From positions 1,612,001-1,676,000 of the forward strand of contig NZ_CP089301.1 in assembly GCF_021227995.1 (NCBI RefSeq): DNA of 64,000 nt. The letters run 5' to 3'. Position 1 is the first letter of the stretch, and each line of letters opens with the position of its first letter. The stretch comes from Novosphingobium kaempferiae (GTDB lineage: Bacteria; Pseudomonadota; Alphaproteobacteria; Sphingomonadales; Sphingomonadaceae). The notes below the pieces were generated by a model, which saw only the letters and a list, made by a program, of their open reading frames with translations, ran no database searches and was not told where the DNA came from. This document shows, piece after piece, positions 8,128-16,886 of the stretch. A program made the translations under genes and the position numbers.

Positions 8128-8889
8128 ATGGATCTGGGACTGGCGGGCAAGAAGGCGATTCTCGTCGGCGCGGCGCGCGGCATCGGCTACTCGGTGGCCG
8201 AAGTGCTGGCGCGTGAGGGCTGCGACATCGCACTCACCGCCCGCAGCGAGGACAGCGTGAAGGACGCCGTCGCCGAACTCTCCAAGTACGGCACCCGCAT
8301 CGTCGGCAAGCCGATCAACGCCAAGTCGGCGGACGACTACAAGGCGTGGATCCAGTGGGCGATCGACGAGCTGGATGGCGTGGACATCCTCGTCCCCTTC
8401 ACCTCCGCGGGCAGCGGCATGGGCTCCGAGAAGTACTGGTACAATGCCTTCGAGACCGACGTCATGGGCGCCGTGCGCGCGGTCGACGGCGTGGTGGAGA
8501 AGATGGCCGAGCAGCAGCGCGGCTCCATCGTCCTGATCGCCACCACTTCGGTGCTGGAAGCCATGGGCGGGCCGCAGCCCTACAATGCGATGAAGGCCAG
8601 CCTCGTCACCTGGGGCAAGCAGCTGGCGCTCTGGCACGGCAAGAACGGTATCCGCGTCAACGTCGTCTCCCCCGGCCCGATCGAGTTCGAGGGCGGCAAC
8701 TGGGACATGATCAAGGGCACCATGGAGAAGTTCTACGCTTCCCAGCTTCGCCAGCAGCCGATGGGCCGCCTCGGCCGCCCTGAGGAAGTGGCCAAGGCCA
8801 TCGCTTTCCTCGCCAGCGACGCGGCGAGCTGGTGCAACGGTTCGCACCTTGTCGTCGACGGGGGCTTCACCAACAGGACGCACTTCTGA
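8128..8889 (+). CDS. Short-chain dehydrogenase/reductase, first gene of oxygenase/2-oxoacid dehydrogenase operon
   Basis: A 253-aa SDR. The nucleotide motif is a variant, VGAARGIG at 13-20, where the usual first Thr is Val. The active site is S141 with Y152-x3-K156 in PYNAMK. The second conserved region reads 'VPFTSAGSG' instead of NNAG, a divergent feature shared with some bacterial 3-oxoacyl reductase-like SDRs. The stop overlaps the next ATG (TGATG at 8887-8891), so it is translationally coupled to the Rieske oxygenase and probably handles its alcohol or dihydrodiol product. Heads an operon extending to 14894. Confidence 0.88.
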   Translation: MDLGLAGKKAILVGAARGIGYSVAEVLAREGCDIALTARSEDSVKDAVAELSKYGTRIVGKPINAKSADDYKAWIQWAIDELDGVDILVPFTSAGSGMGSEKYWYNAFETDVMGAVRAVDGVVEKMAEQQRGSIVLIATTSVLEAMGGPQPYNAMKASLVTWGKQLALWHGKNGIRVNVVSPGPIEFEGGNWDMIKGTMEKFYASQLRQQPMGRLGRPEEVAKAIAFLASDAASWCNGSHLVVDGGFTNRTHF

Positions 8890-10253
8890 TGAAACCGCAT
8901 GTCATGGGCTGGGACCGCGCGGCGATGGACGTCAGGCGGGTCGTCGACGTCTTCCGCGTCGATCCCGAGTCCGTGGGCAACGGCACCCCGGTGGAGCGCG
9001 CGCCTGATCCGGAACTCGGCACCGACATCATTCCGGCGGCACGTTACTACTCGCCCGAATTCATGAAGCTGGAGTGGGAGCGGGTCTGGACCAAGGTCTG
9101 GCTGCTGGGCGGTCGCAGTGACGACCTGAAGGAACCGGGCGACTACATCTGCACCGATATCGGCAAGGAATCCGTGCTGATCGTGCGGCAGGCCGATGGG
9201 TCGATCCGCGCCTTCCCGAACCTGTGCCTCCATCGCGGCAACCGCCTGCGCCCCGAAGGACGCGGTAATGCCGAGAAGTTCCAGTGCATGTACCATCACT
9301 GGACTTACGGCCTCGACGGCAAGCTGAACCACATCCCGGATATGTGTACCTTCCATCAGGGCGGTCCTCCGGGGATGAAGCTGACCTCGCTGCCCTGCGT
9401 CGAGTGGAACAGCTTCGTGTGGTTCTCGCTCGACCCGAACGTCGAATCGTTCGAGGATTTCATCGACCCGCTCAAGCAGCACCTCGAACCCTACCACCCC
9501 GAGCGGATGGCCTGGACTAGGGACATCACCGTCGAATGGGACTGCAACTGGAAGACCTCGGTCGACGCCTTCAGCGAGACGTATCACGTCCAGGGCATCC
9601 ATCCGCAGCTCAAATGGTATCTCGATGACGTCAACGTCCAGATCGATTGCTACGGCAAGCACAACCGCTACCTGATCCCCTTCGCAGCCATCTCTCCGCG
9701 CGTGGCGATGCCGAGCCAGATTCCGCCCGCGATCCACGAGATCATGGTCCACGCCGGCATGGACCCCGCCGAGTATGAGGGCCGCGTCTCCGACATCCGC
9801 CGTGACGTGCAGCTCTTCAAGCGCGAGCACGGCCCGGCTCAGGGCAAGGACTATTCCGAGCTGAACGACGAGCAGCTGACCGACGACTATCACTACACGA
9901 TCTTCCCGAACGTGTCGGTCAACGTCCACGCGGACGACGTCATGCTGTTCCGCCAGCGCCCCCACGCCACCGACCCGAACAGGATGTACTACGACATCTG
10001 GATGTTCGGCCTTGTTCCGGAGGGCGAGGAATGGCCCGAACGGGTTCGCCATCAACACTTCAGGCATGGTGATAAAACCATCGGTCAAGTACTTGACCAG
10101 GATGCATTCAACCTGCCGACGGTGCAGACAGGTATGCAGTCGGACTTCTTCCCCGGACTGCACATCGGCGATCAGGAACTGCGCATCCGCCACTTCCACA
10201 AGGTGCTCGACGACTACATCTACGGCGACGGCAAGCAGCCGACCGACCTGTAA
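8889..10253 (+). CDS. Rieske non-heme iron oxygenase, alpha subunit (copy 3)
   Basis: A 454-aa oxygenase alpha subunit, distant from the tandem pair at 251/1606 but of the same overall class. Rieske ligands C113-x-H115-x17-C133-x2-H136; mononuclear iron site D226, E230, H233 and H238 in 'DAFSETYHVQGIHP'. ATG 8889 overlaps the SDR stop. The C-terminal part ends with the same 'GDQELRIRHFHKVLDD' type helix as copies 1-2 ('RLRHFH'). Sits between an SDR and a 2-oxoacid dehydrogenase complex, an unusual operon setting for an oxygenase. No dedicated electron-transfer genes nearby. Confidence 0.9.
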   Translation: MKPHVMGWDRAAMDVRRVVDVFRVDPESVGNGTPVERAPDPELGTDIIPAARYYSPEFMKLEWERVWTKVWLLGGRSDDLKEPGDYICTDIGKESVLIVRQADGSIRAFPNLCLHRGNRLRPEGRGNAEKFQCMYHHWTYGLDGKLNHIPDMCTFHQGGPPGMKLTSLPCVEWNSFVWFSLDPNVESFEDFIDPLKQHLEPYHPERMAWTRDITVEWDCNWKTSVDAFSETYHVQGIHPQLKWYLDDVNVQIDCYGKHNRYLIPFAAISPRVAMPSQIPPAIHEIMVHAGMDPAEYEGRVSDIRRDVQLFKREHGPAQGKDYSELNDEQLTDDYHYTIFPNVSVNVHADDVMLFRQRPHATDPNRMYYDIWMFGLVPEGEEWPERVRHQHFRHGDKTIGQVLDQDAFNLPTVQTGMQSDFFPGLHIGDQELRIRHFHKVLDDYIYGDGKQPTDL

Positions 10254-10277
10254 AAAACAATTCACGGGAGAGCGGCT

Positions 10278-11252
10278 TTGCAACTGAACCGCGACGAACT
10301 GCTGGGCGCCTATCGCCGGATGAAGACCATCCGCGAGTTCGAGGAGCGCCTGCACGAAGAGATCAAGACCGGCGAGATCGGCGGTTTCACGCACCTCTAT
10401 GCCGGGCAGGAGGCGGTTGCCGTCGGCCTGTGCGACCAGCTTACGATCGATGACAAGATCGTCTCCACCCATCGCGGCCACGGGCACTGCATCGCCAAGG
10501 GCTGCGACGTGAAGGGGATGATGAAGGAAATCTACGGCCGCGCCGGAGGGCTCTGCAAGGGCCGCGCGGGCTCGATGCACATCGCCGACCTCGATGTCGG
10601 GATGCTGGGCGCCAACGGCATCGTCGGCGGCGGCGCGCCTCAGGCGGTGGGCGCCGCGATCGCCGCGCGCATCGACGGCAAAGGCCGGGTGGGCGTCACC
10701 TTCTCGGGAGACGGTGCCTGCAACCAGGGCACCACGTTCGAGGCGATGAACCTTGCCGTCGTCACCAAGGTGCCCGCCATCTTCGTCTTCGAGAACAACC
10801 ACTATTCCGAGCACACCGGCGACGCCTATGCCGTCGGCACCAATCGCGACATCGCCAGTCGCGCCGAAGGTTTCGGAATGAAGGCGTGGCGGGCAAATGG
10901 TTGTGATTTCTTCGAGACTTACGCAGCATTCACAGAAATTCTCGAATATGTTCGCGCCGGCAACGGACCCGCAGCCATCGAACTGGATACCGAGCGTTAC
11001 TACGGCCACTTCGAGGGCGACCCGCAGCGCTATCGCGGCAAGGGCGAACTCGATCGCATCCGCGCCGAGCGGGACTGCCTCAAGGCTTTCCGCGCCAGGG
11101 TGACGGGAGCCGCGCTCCTGACGGACGCTGATCTCGATACGATCGACGCCGAAGTGCTCGCCCTGATCGACGAGGCCGTGGCCGAGGCCCGTGCCGACGA
11201 GCAGCCCGATCCCGCGACCGTCGCCGACGACGTCTACGTCGAATATTACTGA
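10278..11252 (+). CDS. 2-oxoacid dehydrogenase E1 component, alpha subunit
   Basis: A 324-aa thiamine-diphosphate enzyme subunit of the pyruvate/acetoin/branched-chain E1 alpha type. The ThDP signature is GDGACNQG at 144-151 with the closing NN at 173-174, and the conserved 'STHRGHGHCIAKG' and 'GLCKGRAGSMHI' regions are present. Start is TTG 10278 behind ACGGGAGAGCGG; the ThuA gene at 20579 has almost the same leader and also uses TTG. With E1 beta and E2 immediately downstream it decarboxylates a 2-oxoacid (or cleaves an acetoin-like ketone) and passes the acyl group to lipoate. Substrate unknown; the AcoA-type small E1 alpha is the closest family I recognise. Confidence 0.9.
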   Translation: MQLNRDELLGAYRRMKTIREFEERLHEEIKTGEIGGFTHLYAGQEAVAVGLCDQLTIDDKIVSTHRGHGHCIAKGCDVKGMMKEIYGRAGGLCKGRAGSMHIADLDVGMLGANGIVGGGAPQAVGAAIAARIDGKGRVGVTFSGDGACNQGTTFEAMNLAVVTKVPAIFVFENNHYSEHTGDAYAVGTNRDIASRAEGFGMKAWRANGCDFFETYAAFTEILEYVRAGNGPAAIELDTERYYGHFEGDPQRYRGKGELDRIRAERDCLKAFRARVTGAALLTDADLDTIDAEVLALIDEAVAEARADEQPDPATVADDVYVEYY

Positions 11253-11262
11253 GGGACCGCAG

Positions 11263-12273
11263 ATGGCCATCATGAACATCCGCGAGGCGATCGTCTCGAC
11301 GCTGCACGCGGAAATGGAACGCGATTCCGACATCATCCTGCTCGGCGAGGACGTCGTGGGCGGCAACGGCACCGCAGGCGGTCCCGAGGCTATCGGCGGC
11401 ATCTGGGGCACCAGCCCCGGCCTCTGGAAGAAGTTCGGGCCCGAGCGCGTTATCGACACCCCCATCAGTGAAAGCGCCATCATCGGCGCGGCGGCGGGCG
11501 CGGCGCTTTCGGGCAAGCGGCCGGTTGCGGAATTGATGTTCGCGGATTTCGTGGGCGTCAGCCTCGACCAGATCTGGAACCAGATGGCCAAGTTCCGCTA
11601 CATGTTCGGGGGCAAGACCAAGTGCCCCGCCGTCGTGCGTCTGGTCTATGGCGCGGGGATGCAGACGGCGGCGCAGCACAGCCAGTCGGTCTATGCGATG
11701 CTGACGGCGATGCCGGGCCTCAAAGTTGTGCTTCCCACCACCCCGGCGGATGCCAAGGGCCTCCTCACCGAAGCGCTGCGCGGCGACGATCCGGTGATGT
11801 TCTTCGAACACAAGACGCTCTACGGCGTGAAGGGCGAGGTGCCCGACGGCGACCACCGCCAGCGCTTCGGCGAGGCGCGCGTGGTGCGCGAGGGTGGCGA
11901 TGTCACCGTTGTCGCCTGCGGACGCATGGTGAACTTCTCCGAGAAGGCGGCGGATGCGGTAGCGAAGGACGGCATCGGCATCGACCTGCTCGACCTGCGC
12001 ACCACCAGCCCACTCGACGAAGATGCGATCCTCGAATCCGTCGAGCAGACCGGGCGCCTCGTCGTCGTGGACGAAAGCCCGCCGCGTTGCAGCCTTGCCG
12101 CTGACATCGCCGCGATGGTGACAGAGCGCGCTTTCACCAGCCTCAAGGCACCGCCCGCGATGGTGACGGCGCCGCACAGCCCGATCCCCTTCGCCCGCAA
12201 CCTTGAGCGCGCCTGGGTGCCTTCACCGCAGAAGATCGAGGATGCGGTGCGCCGCGTCCTCGCCTTCCGCTGA
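11263..12273 (+). CDS. 2-oxoacid dehydrogenase E1 component, beta subunit
   Basis: A 336-aa transketolase-like beta subunit (pyrimidine-binding plus C-terminal transketolase domain). Recognisable stretches are 'LLGEDVVGGNGTAGG', 'DTPISESAIIGAAAGAA', 'RPVAELMFADFVGVSLDQIWNQ' and 'VVDESPPRCSLAADIAA'. ATG 11263 lies 10 bp after the E1 alpha stop with AGGGACCGCAG before it; the open frame further upstream overlaps E1 alpha and is not used. Forms an alpha2-beta2 E1 with the preceding product and delivers acyl groups to the E2 encoded next. Confidence 0.92.
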   Translation: MAIMNIREAIVSTLHAEMERDSDIILLGEDVVGGNGTAGGPEAIGGIWGTSPGLWKKFGPERVIDTPISESAIIGAAAGAALSGKRPVAELMFADFVGVSLDQIWNQMAKFRYMFGGKTKCPAVVRLVYGAGMQTAAQHSQSVYAMLTAMPGLKVVLPTTPADAKGLLTEALRGDDPVMFFEHKTLYGVKGEVPDGDHRQRFGEARVVREGGDVTVVACGRMVNFSEKAADAVAKDGIGIDLLDLRTTSPLDEDAILESVEQTGRLVVVDESPPRCSLAADIAAMVTERAFTSLKAPPAMVTAPHSPIPFARNLERAWVPSPQKIEDAVRRVLAFR

Positions 12274-12284
12274 GGGGAGGGCAC

Positions 12285-13718
12285 ATGGCCAAACTCACTC
12301 CCTTCACGATGCCCAAGTGGGGCATCGAGATGGCCGAAGGCACGATCGCCGACTGGATGGTGGCGGAAAACGCCCCGTTCGAGCGCGGCGCAGTGCTCAC
12401 GCTCGTCGAGACGGACAAGATCACCAACGAAATCGAGGCGGAAAAGGACGGCCGTTTCGTGCGCATCCTCGCCGAAGCGGGCCAGACCTATCCGGTCGGT
12501 GCGCTGCTGGCGGTTCTGAGCGATGGAGGCGAGGCCAGCGCGGCGGAGATCGACGCCGTGATCGCGGCGTTCCGCCCTTCCGAAACAGGCTTCGGCCCTG
12601 ATGGCGATGCGCCCGCGCCGGTCGCCGAACCGGAAAAGTCCGCCGCTCCGGCAGCACTGCCGATCCCTGAAGGTCTCGCCATAAGCCCGGCGGCTCTGGC
12701 GGAAGCCCAGCGCCTCGGGGTCGATCTGGCGACTGTCAGCGGCAGCGGGCGTAACGGCCGCATCTTCGCGCAGGACGTCCACCAGGCCGCGCGGCCTGAG
12801 GCGAAGCCGCAACTCGTCGGCGTGTTCGCGGCGACGCCGGATAGTCCGGTTCTGTCCACCCCGGTAGCGCGGCGTCTCGCCAGTCTGCATGGGCTGGACC
12901 TTGCGACGGTGAAGGGTTCGGGCGCACGCGGAAAGGTTCGTCGCGACGACGTTCTCGCTGTCGTCCATCAGGCCGCATCGGCACCTGCTTCCACTCCGAT
13001 GGCGGCTGCGCCCGCACCTGTCGCGGCGGTCTCGGCACCGCGTCCGGCTTCGGGCGATGTCGACGTCATGCCGATGTCCTCGATGCGCCGCACCATCGCG
13101 CGCAGGCTCACCGAGGCCAAACAGCAGATCCCGCACTTCTACGTTCGCCGCCGCGTTCGTGCGGACCGCCTCTTGGCGCTGCGGGCCTCGCTTGGCGCCG
13201 ACAAGCCCAGCGTCAACGACTTCATCGTCAAGGCCGCGGCGCTTGCGCTGATGGAGGTGCCTGCCGTCAACGTGCAGGTCCACGGCAACGAGATCCACCG
13301 CTTCGGCTCCGCCGATATCTCGGTGGCGGTGGCGACCGAGAAGGGCCTTGTTACCCCTATCGTCTTCGGTGCGGACGACCTTTCCGTGGCCGAGATCGGC
13401 GGGGTCATGAAGGGCCTCGCCCAGCGCGCCCGCAGCGGCAAGCTGAAGCCGGAGGAGTTCACTGGCGGCAGCTTCTCGCTTTCCAACCTCGGCGGGTTCG
13501 GCGTCGAACAGTTCGACGCGATCATCAACCCGCCGCAGGGCGCGATCCTGGCGGTCGGCACTGCCCGGCCGGAGCCTATCGACGACGACGGCGCGATCCG
13601 CATCGTGCCGGTGTTCCACCTTTCGCTGTCCTGCGATCACCGCGCCATCGACGGCGCGGACGGGGGTCGCTTCATGGCGGCGCTCGCCAAGCTGATCGAA
13701 CAACCTCATTTCCTCTGA
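12285..13718 (+). CDS. Dihydrolipoamide acyltransferase (E2) with two peripheral-subunit-binding domains
   Basis: A 477-aa E2. The N-terminal lipoyl domain has the target Lys45 in VETDKI. Two E3/E1-binding (PSBD) modules follow: about 132-168 ('ISPAALAEAQRLGVDLATV') and 191-229 ('STPVARRLASLHGLDLATV'). An Ala/Pro linker then leads to the catalytic domain with H452-x3-D456-G. Most E2 proteins have one PSBD, so the second is unusual. It lies 11 bp after E1 beta and 12 bp before the acyl-CoA dehydrogenase. No dihydrolipoamide dehydrogenase (E3) is in this window, so E3 must be borrowed from another complex. Confidence 0.92.
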   Translation: MAKLTPFTMPKWGIEMAEGTIADWMVAENAPFERGAVLTLVETDKITNEIEAEKDGRFVRILAEAGQTYPVGALLAVLSDGGEASAAEIDAVIAAFRPSETGFGPDGDAPAPVAEPEKSAAPAALPIPEGLAISPAALAEAQRLGVDLATVSGSGRNGRIFAQDVHQAARPEAKPQLVGVFAATPDSPVLSTPVARRLASLHGLDLATVKGSGARGKVRRDDVLAVVHQAASAPASTPMAAAPAPVAAVSAPRPASGDVDVMPMSSMRRTIARRLTEAKQQIPHFYVRRRVRADRLLALRASLGADKPSVNDFIVKAAALALMEVPAVNVQVHGNEIHRFGSADISVAVATEKGLVTPIVFGADDLSVAEIGGVMKGLAQRARSGKLKPEEFTGGSFSLSNLGGFGVEQFDAIINPPQGAILAVGTARPEPIDDDGAIRIVPVFHLSLSCDHRAIDGADGGRFMAALAKLIEQPHFL

Positions 13719-13730
13719 AAGACTTACGCG

Positions 13731-14894
13731 ATGAACTTCAAGCTGACCGAAGATCAAATGCAGCTGCAGGAAGCCGCCCGCGAATTCGCCCGCGCCGAGC
13801 TTCCTGCCATCGCTGCAGAGCTGGAGCGCGACAACAAGCCACCCAGCCGCGCGCTGGTGAAGCGCTACGCCGAACTCGGCTTCCTCGGCATCAACGTGTC
13901 CAGCGATCTGGGCGGCCTTGGCCTCGGCAACATCGAGGCGCTGATCGTGCTGGAGGAATTCGGCAAGATTTCCTCCGCCGTAGGCTTTCCGATCTTCGAA
14001 AGCTCGGTCGGGCCGGTGCGTGCCATCGAACACTTCGCGTCGGATGCGCTGAAGCGGCGGGTGGTTCCGGCGGTCTGCGCGGGCGAGATGGTGGTGGCCG
14101 TGTCGATGTCCGAGCCGGACGCGGGCAGCGCGCTGACCGACCTCAAGACCAAGGGCGTGGTGAAGGGCGACAAGCTCGTCATCAACGGCACCAAGCGCTG
14201 GTGCTCGGGCGGCGGCCATGCCGATGCCTACGTGGTCTACTGCCGCCTGTCCGACGAGCCGGGCGCCAAGGGCATCGGCGCGGTGCTGGTCGAGAAGGAC
14301 GCGCCGGGCCTTTCGTTCGGGCCGAATGAGCAACTTATGGGCTTTCGCGGCATTCCCTCGTCCGACCTCAACTTCGACGACTGCGAGGTGCCGCTGGACA
14401 ACGTGATCGTCCACGCGGGCGGCGGCTTCAAGAAGCTGATGGAGGCGTTCGACCTCGAACGCTGCGGCAATGCCACGATGTCGCTGGCGCAGGCCTCGGG
14501 CGCGCTGGAGGACGTCAGCGCCTATGTCCAGGAGCGCAAGCAGTTCGGCAAGGCCATCGCCGAGTTCCAGGCCGTGCAGATCAAGCTGGCCGAGATGCAG
14601 ATGAAGGTCGAGGCCGCCCGCCTGCTGATCTGGCGCGCCGCCTCGCTGGCCGAGGACGGTCTGCCTTCGGTCCTCCACAGTTCCACCGGCAAGTGCTTTG
14701 CCAACACCATCGCGCGCGAGGTGACGGGTGATGCGATGCAGCTGATGGGTGCCTACGGCTATTCCAAGGAATTCCCGATGGAGCGCCGCCTGCGCGATTC
14801 ATGGGGCTGGGGCATCGCGGGCGGCGCGATCGACATCCAGAAGGTCAACATCGCCGGGGCCATGCTCGGACGGCGGTTCGATCAGCGGCGGTAG
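13731..14894 (+). CDS. Acyl-CoA dehydrogenase family protein
   Basis: A 387-aa FAD-dependent acyl-CoA dehydrogenase. The FAD/substrate motif 'MSEPDAGSALTDLKT' lies at about 126-140, 'NGTKRWCSGGGHAD' follows, and the C-terminal signature is 'GAYGYSKEFPMERRLRD'. Introduces a double bond into the acyl-CoA made upstream, passing electrons to ETF. Last gene of the tight operon 8128-14894. Its neighbours suggest that the acyl-CoA released by the 2-oxoacid dehydrogenase is its substrate. Length is normal for the family. Confidence 0.92.
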   Translation: MNFKLTEDQMQLQEAAREFARAELPAIAAELERDNKPPSRALVKRYAELGFLGINVSSDLGGLGLGNIEALIVLEEFGKISSAVGFPIFESSVGPVRAIEHFASDALKRRVVPAVCAGEMVVAVSMSEPDAGSALTDLKTKGVVKGDKLVINGTKRWCSGGGHADAYVVYCRLSDEPGAKGIGAVLVEKDAPGLSFGPNEQLMGFRGIPSSDLNFDDCEVPLDNVIVHAGGGFKKLMEAFDLERCGNATMSLAQASGALEDVSAYVQERKQFGKAIAEFQAVQIKLAEMQMKVEAARLLIWRAASLAEDGLPSVLHSSTGKCFANTIAREVTGDAMQLMGAYGYSKEFPMERRLRDSWGWGIAGGAIDIQKVNIAGAMLGRRFDQRR

Positions 14895-14935
14895 GGCTGA
14901 CCGGGCCATGAGGGGGTGGCCCGGCACCCGCGCTG

Positions 14936-15433
14936 TCAGCGCGCGGTGCCGGCCATCCGCTCCCTCGCCCCGCGCGTGTAGACGAGGTTGATGGAGGTGA
15001 ACGTCACCGCTTCGGTTCCGTCCTCCAGCACGACCGCATAGCGTGTCATCGCCGTGCCGCGATCGGTGCGGGTCTTCGAGGGTTCGAGGCTGACGATCTC
15101 GCTGGTGACATGGATCGTGTCCCCGGCGCGGATGGCGCGCTTCAGGCGCAGTTCGTCCCAGCCGACGCCGCAGACCCAGTCGATGTCCCAGTTGATCTCA
15201 TGGTCCATCTGCCGCCAAAGAGCGAGGACGTGGATGCCGCTCGCCACCACTTCGCCGAAGACCGACTGCGTGGCGCTTTCGGGATCGGTGTGGAACCACT
15301 GTGGGTCGTATCGCCGCGCGAACTCGAGGATTTCCTCCTGCGTCACCGTGCGCGGCGAGGACTTGCGGAACTCGCCGAGTTCGAGATCCTCGAACGTGCG
15401 ATGGGGTTTTGCCGGGACGAAGGCTTCGGTCAC
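14936..15433 (-). CDS. MaoC-like (R)-specific enoyl-CoA hydratase / dehydratase
   Basis: A 165-aa hot-dog protein. The hydratase signature 'FARRYDPQWFHTDPESA' carries the Asp/His catalytic pair, followed by 'FGEVVASGIHVLAL'. Start is GTG 15433, overlapping the thioesterase stop by GTGA; the open frame extends further upstream but lies inside the thioesterase gene. Terminal gene of the minus-strand run 18934-14936 (Rieske, SDR, VOC, thioesterase, MaoC). Hydrates or dehydrates a pathway CoA ester. Convergent with the acyl-CoA dehydrogenase. Confidence 0.85.
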   Translation of the reverse strand: MTEAFVPAKPHRTFEDLELGEFRKSSPRTVTQEEILEFARRYDPQWFHTDPESATQSVFGEVVASGIHVLALWRQMDHEINWDIDWVCGVGWDELRLKRAIRAGDTIHVTSEIVSLEPSKTRTDRGTAMTRYAVVLEDGTEAVTFTSINLVYTRGARERMAGTAR

Positions 15434-16341
15434 AGCTTGCCCTCGCGCTTTTCTTCCAGCATCCGCGCCAGGCCCTGCTGGCTGACGGTGGCGACGAGGG
15501 TACCGTCGCGGCGAAACACATTGCCCCGGCCCAGCGCCAGCGCGTCGGTGGCTGCCGGGCTGTCGAGCGCGTAGAGCATCCATTCGTCGACGCGAAATTC
15601 GTCGTGGAACCAGATCGCGTGGTCGAGGCTGCTGCTCTGGAGGAAGTCGTTCGCCCAGCCGATCCCGAGCGGTCCAAGCGCCGTGTGGAAGATGTGGAGG
15701 TCCGAGGCGTAGGCGAGTAGTCGTTGATGTACGTCCAGAGGTCCACCGACCATTCCGTTGAAACGGAACCAGAAGTTTCGTGCAGCGGGGCGAATTTTAC
15801 GCTCGTCGAAGGGGAAGAAACCGATGGGCCGCCAGTCCACCTGCTGCGCGCGTCGCCAGAACGGGCGGTGGCGTTCGGGCAGGCGGTCGCCATAGGCAGC
15901 GACCAGTTCGGCAAGGCTGGTGAGGCCCTCCGGCGGAGGCACGTCCGGCATCGCGAAGGCGTGGCGGCCGGATGGCTCGGGGGCCTTGAACGAGGCCATC
16001 AGGTTCACGATCGGCGCGCCTTCCTGCGTCATGCGCACGGTGCGGTTGGCGAAGGTTCGCCCGTCGCTCTCGCGGGTCACGGCGAACTCGACGGGCCTGT
16101 CGGTGAGCCCGGGCTGGAGGAAGTAGGCGTGGAGGCTGTGCGTCACCTTGTCCAGCGGCACCGTCAGGCGTGCGGCGGCGAGGCTCTGCGACAGGACCAT
16201 GCCGCCGTAGAGCCGCAGCAAGCCGCTGGGGATCGGGCCGACACGGAAGCGGTCAGGGCCAATCTCCTCGAATTCATAGGCGAGGCGGCGTTCGAGTTCG
16301 GGATCGTCGGGGTAGGGGTTTTGTTCGGGCAAAGGGTCCAT
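15430..16341 (-). CDS. Acyl-CoA thioesterase II (TesB-like)
   Basis: A 303-aa double hot-dog thioesterase. Typical TesB segments are 'YGGMVLSQSLAAARLTV', 'HSLHAYFLQPGL' and 'ANDFLQSSSLDHAIWFHDEFRVDEWMLYALDSPAA', which holds the catalytic Asp. ATG 16341 gives the usual family length; longer in-frame starts would enter the VOC gene. It hydrolyses CoA esters, perhaps freeing CoA from dead-end intermediates. Overlaps the MaoC gene by 4 nt and lies 74 bp behind the VOC gene in the same direction. Confidence 0.9.
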   Translation of the reverse strand: MDPLPEQNPYPDDPELERRLAYEFEEIGPDRFRVGPIPSGLLRLYGGMVLSQSLAAARLTVPLDKVTHSLHAYFLQPGLTDRPVEFAVTRESDGRTFANRTVRMTQEGAPIVNLMASFKAPEPSGRHAFAMPDVPPPEGLTSLAELVAAYGDRLPERHRPFWRRAQQVDWRPIGFFPFDERKIRPAARNFWFRFNGMVGGPLDVHQRLLAYASDLHIFHTALGPLGIGWANDFLQSSSLDHAIWFHDEFRVDEWMLYALDSPAATDALALGRGNVFRRDGTLVATVSQQGLARMLEEKREGKL

Positions 16342-16415
16342 CCGCTCAGGTCGGCCGTTGCTAAAGACCGCCTCGGTCCCCGGATCAACCCCCGTATCAC
16401 ACCCCGCATCGCGCA

Positions 16416-16886
16416 TTATGCGACCGCCAGCTTCTCGAATCCGAAACCGCATTCCGGATCGACGATCTGGAGCAGTTCGACGACATTGCCGTCGCAGTCC
16501 CTGCCGTAAGTCGCCCGCGTCGCCGCCGAGCCGCCGGGCGGGCAGTTGAAGTGCATGCCCAGCGCGGTCAGCCGCTCGTATTCGGCGAAGACGTCGTCGC
16601 AGTAGAGGCACAAGTGGGTGATGCCCCGGTCGCACATGCGCGGGTGGACGGTCTGCGGATCATTGCTGACGTACTCGAAGACCTCGATGTGGAGGTTGCC
16701 GAGGCGGATCATCTCGTAGCGGGCGCTGCTGTCCTTGAGGCCGACCATGGTGTCGATCCGCTCGTTCCCCGGCTGCCAGCCGCCTTCCTTGCCCGCGCGC
16801 TCGAAGCCGAACCAGCGCTGGTAGTGGTCGACGAACCGTTCGAGGTCCGGGGTCGAGATGGCGAGGTGGTGGACGCCGCGGATCAT
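16416..16886 (-). CDS. VOC family (glyoxalase/dioxygenase fold) protein
   Basis: A 156-aa protein with two beta-alpha-beta-beta-beta modules. N-terminal 'IRGVHHLAISTPDLERFVDHYQRWFGF' has the first metal-ligand His, the middle 'RGITHLCLYCDDV' the second, and 'DCDGNVVELLQI' the closing Glu. This is the metal-site arrangement of glyoxalase, methylmalonyl-CoA epimerase and extradiol dioxygenase relatives. It overlaps the SDR stop by ATGA (16883-16886). Function in the pathway (epimerase, isomerase or ring cleavage) cannot be decided. Confidence 0.85.
   Translation of the reverse strand: MIRGVHHLAISTPDLERFVDHYQRWFGFERAGKEGGWQPGNERIDTMVGLKDSSARYEMIRLGNLHIEVFEYVSNDPQTVHPRMCDRGITHLCLYCDDVFAEYERLTALGMHFNCPPGGSAATRATYGRDCDGNVVELLQIVDPECGFGFEKLAVA

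Noticed and set aside
8733..11591. 952-codon open frame on the minus strand
   Set aside because: It lies antisense to the Rieske, E1 alpha and E1 beta genes, all of which have clear motifs. Long antisense frames are expected at this GC content.
11820..14678. 952-codon open frame on the minus strand
   Set aside because: Antisense to E1 beta, E2 and acyl-CoA dehydrogenase; no recognisable domain in its translation.
8128..14894. Missing E3 or ferredoxin hidden in another frame
   Set aside because: All gaps in the operon are under 25 bp and no GxGxxG/CxxxxC disulfide flavoprotein or [2Fe-2S] ferredoxin motif was found in any frame of the window.
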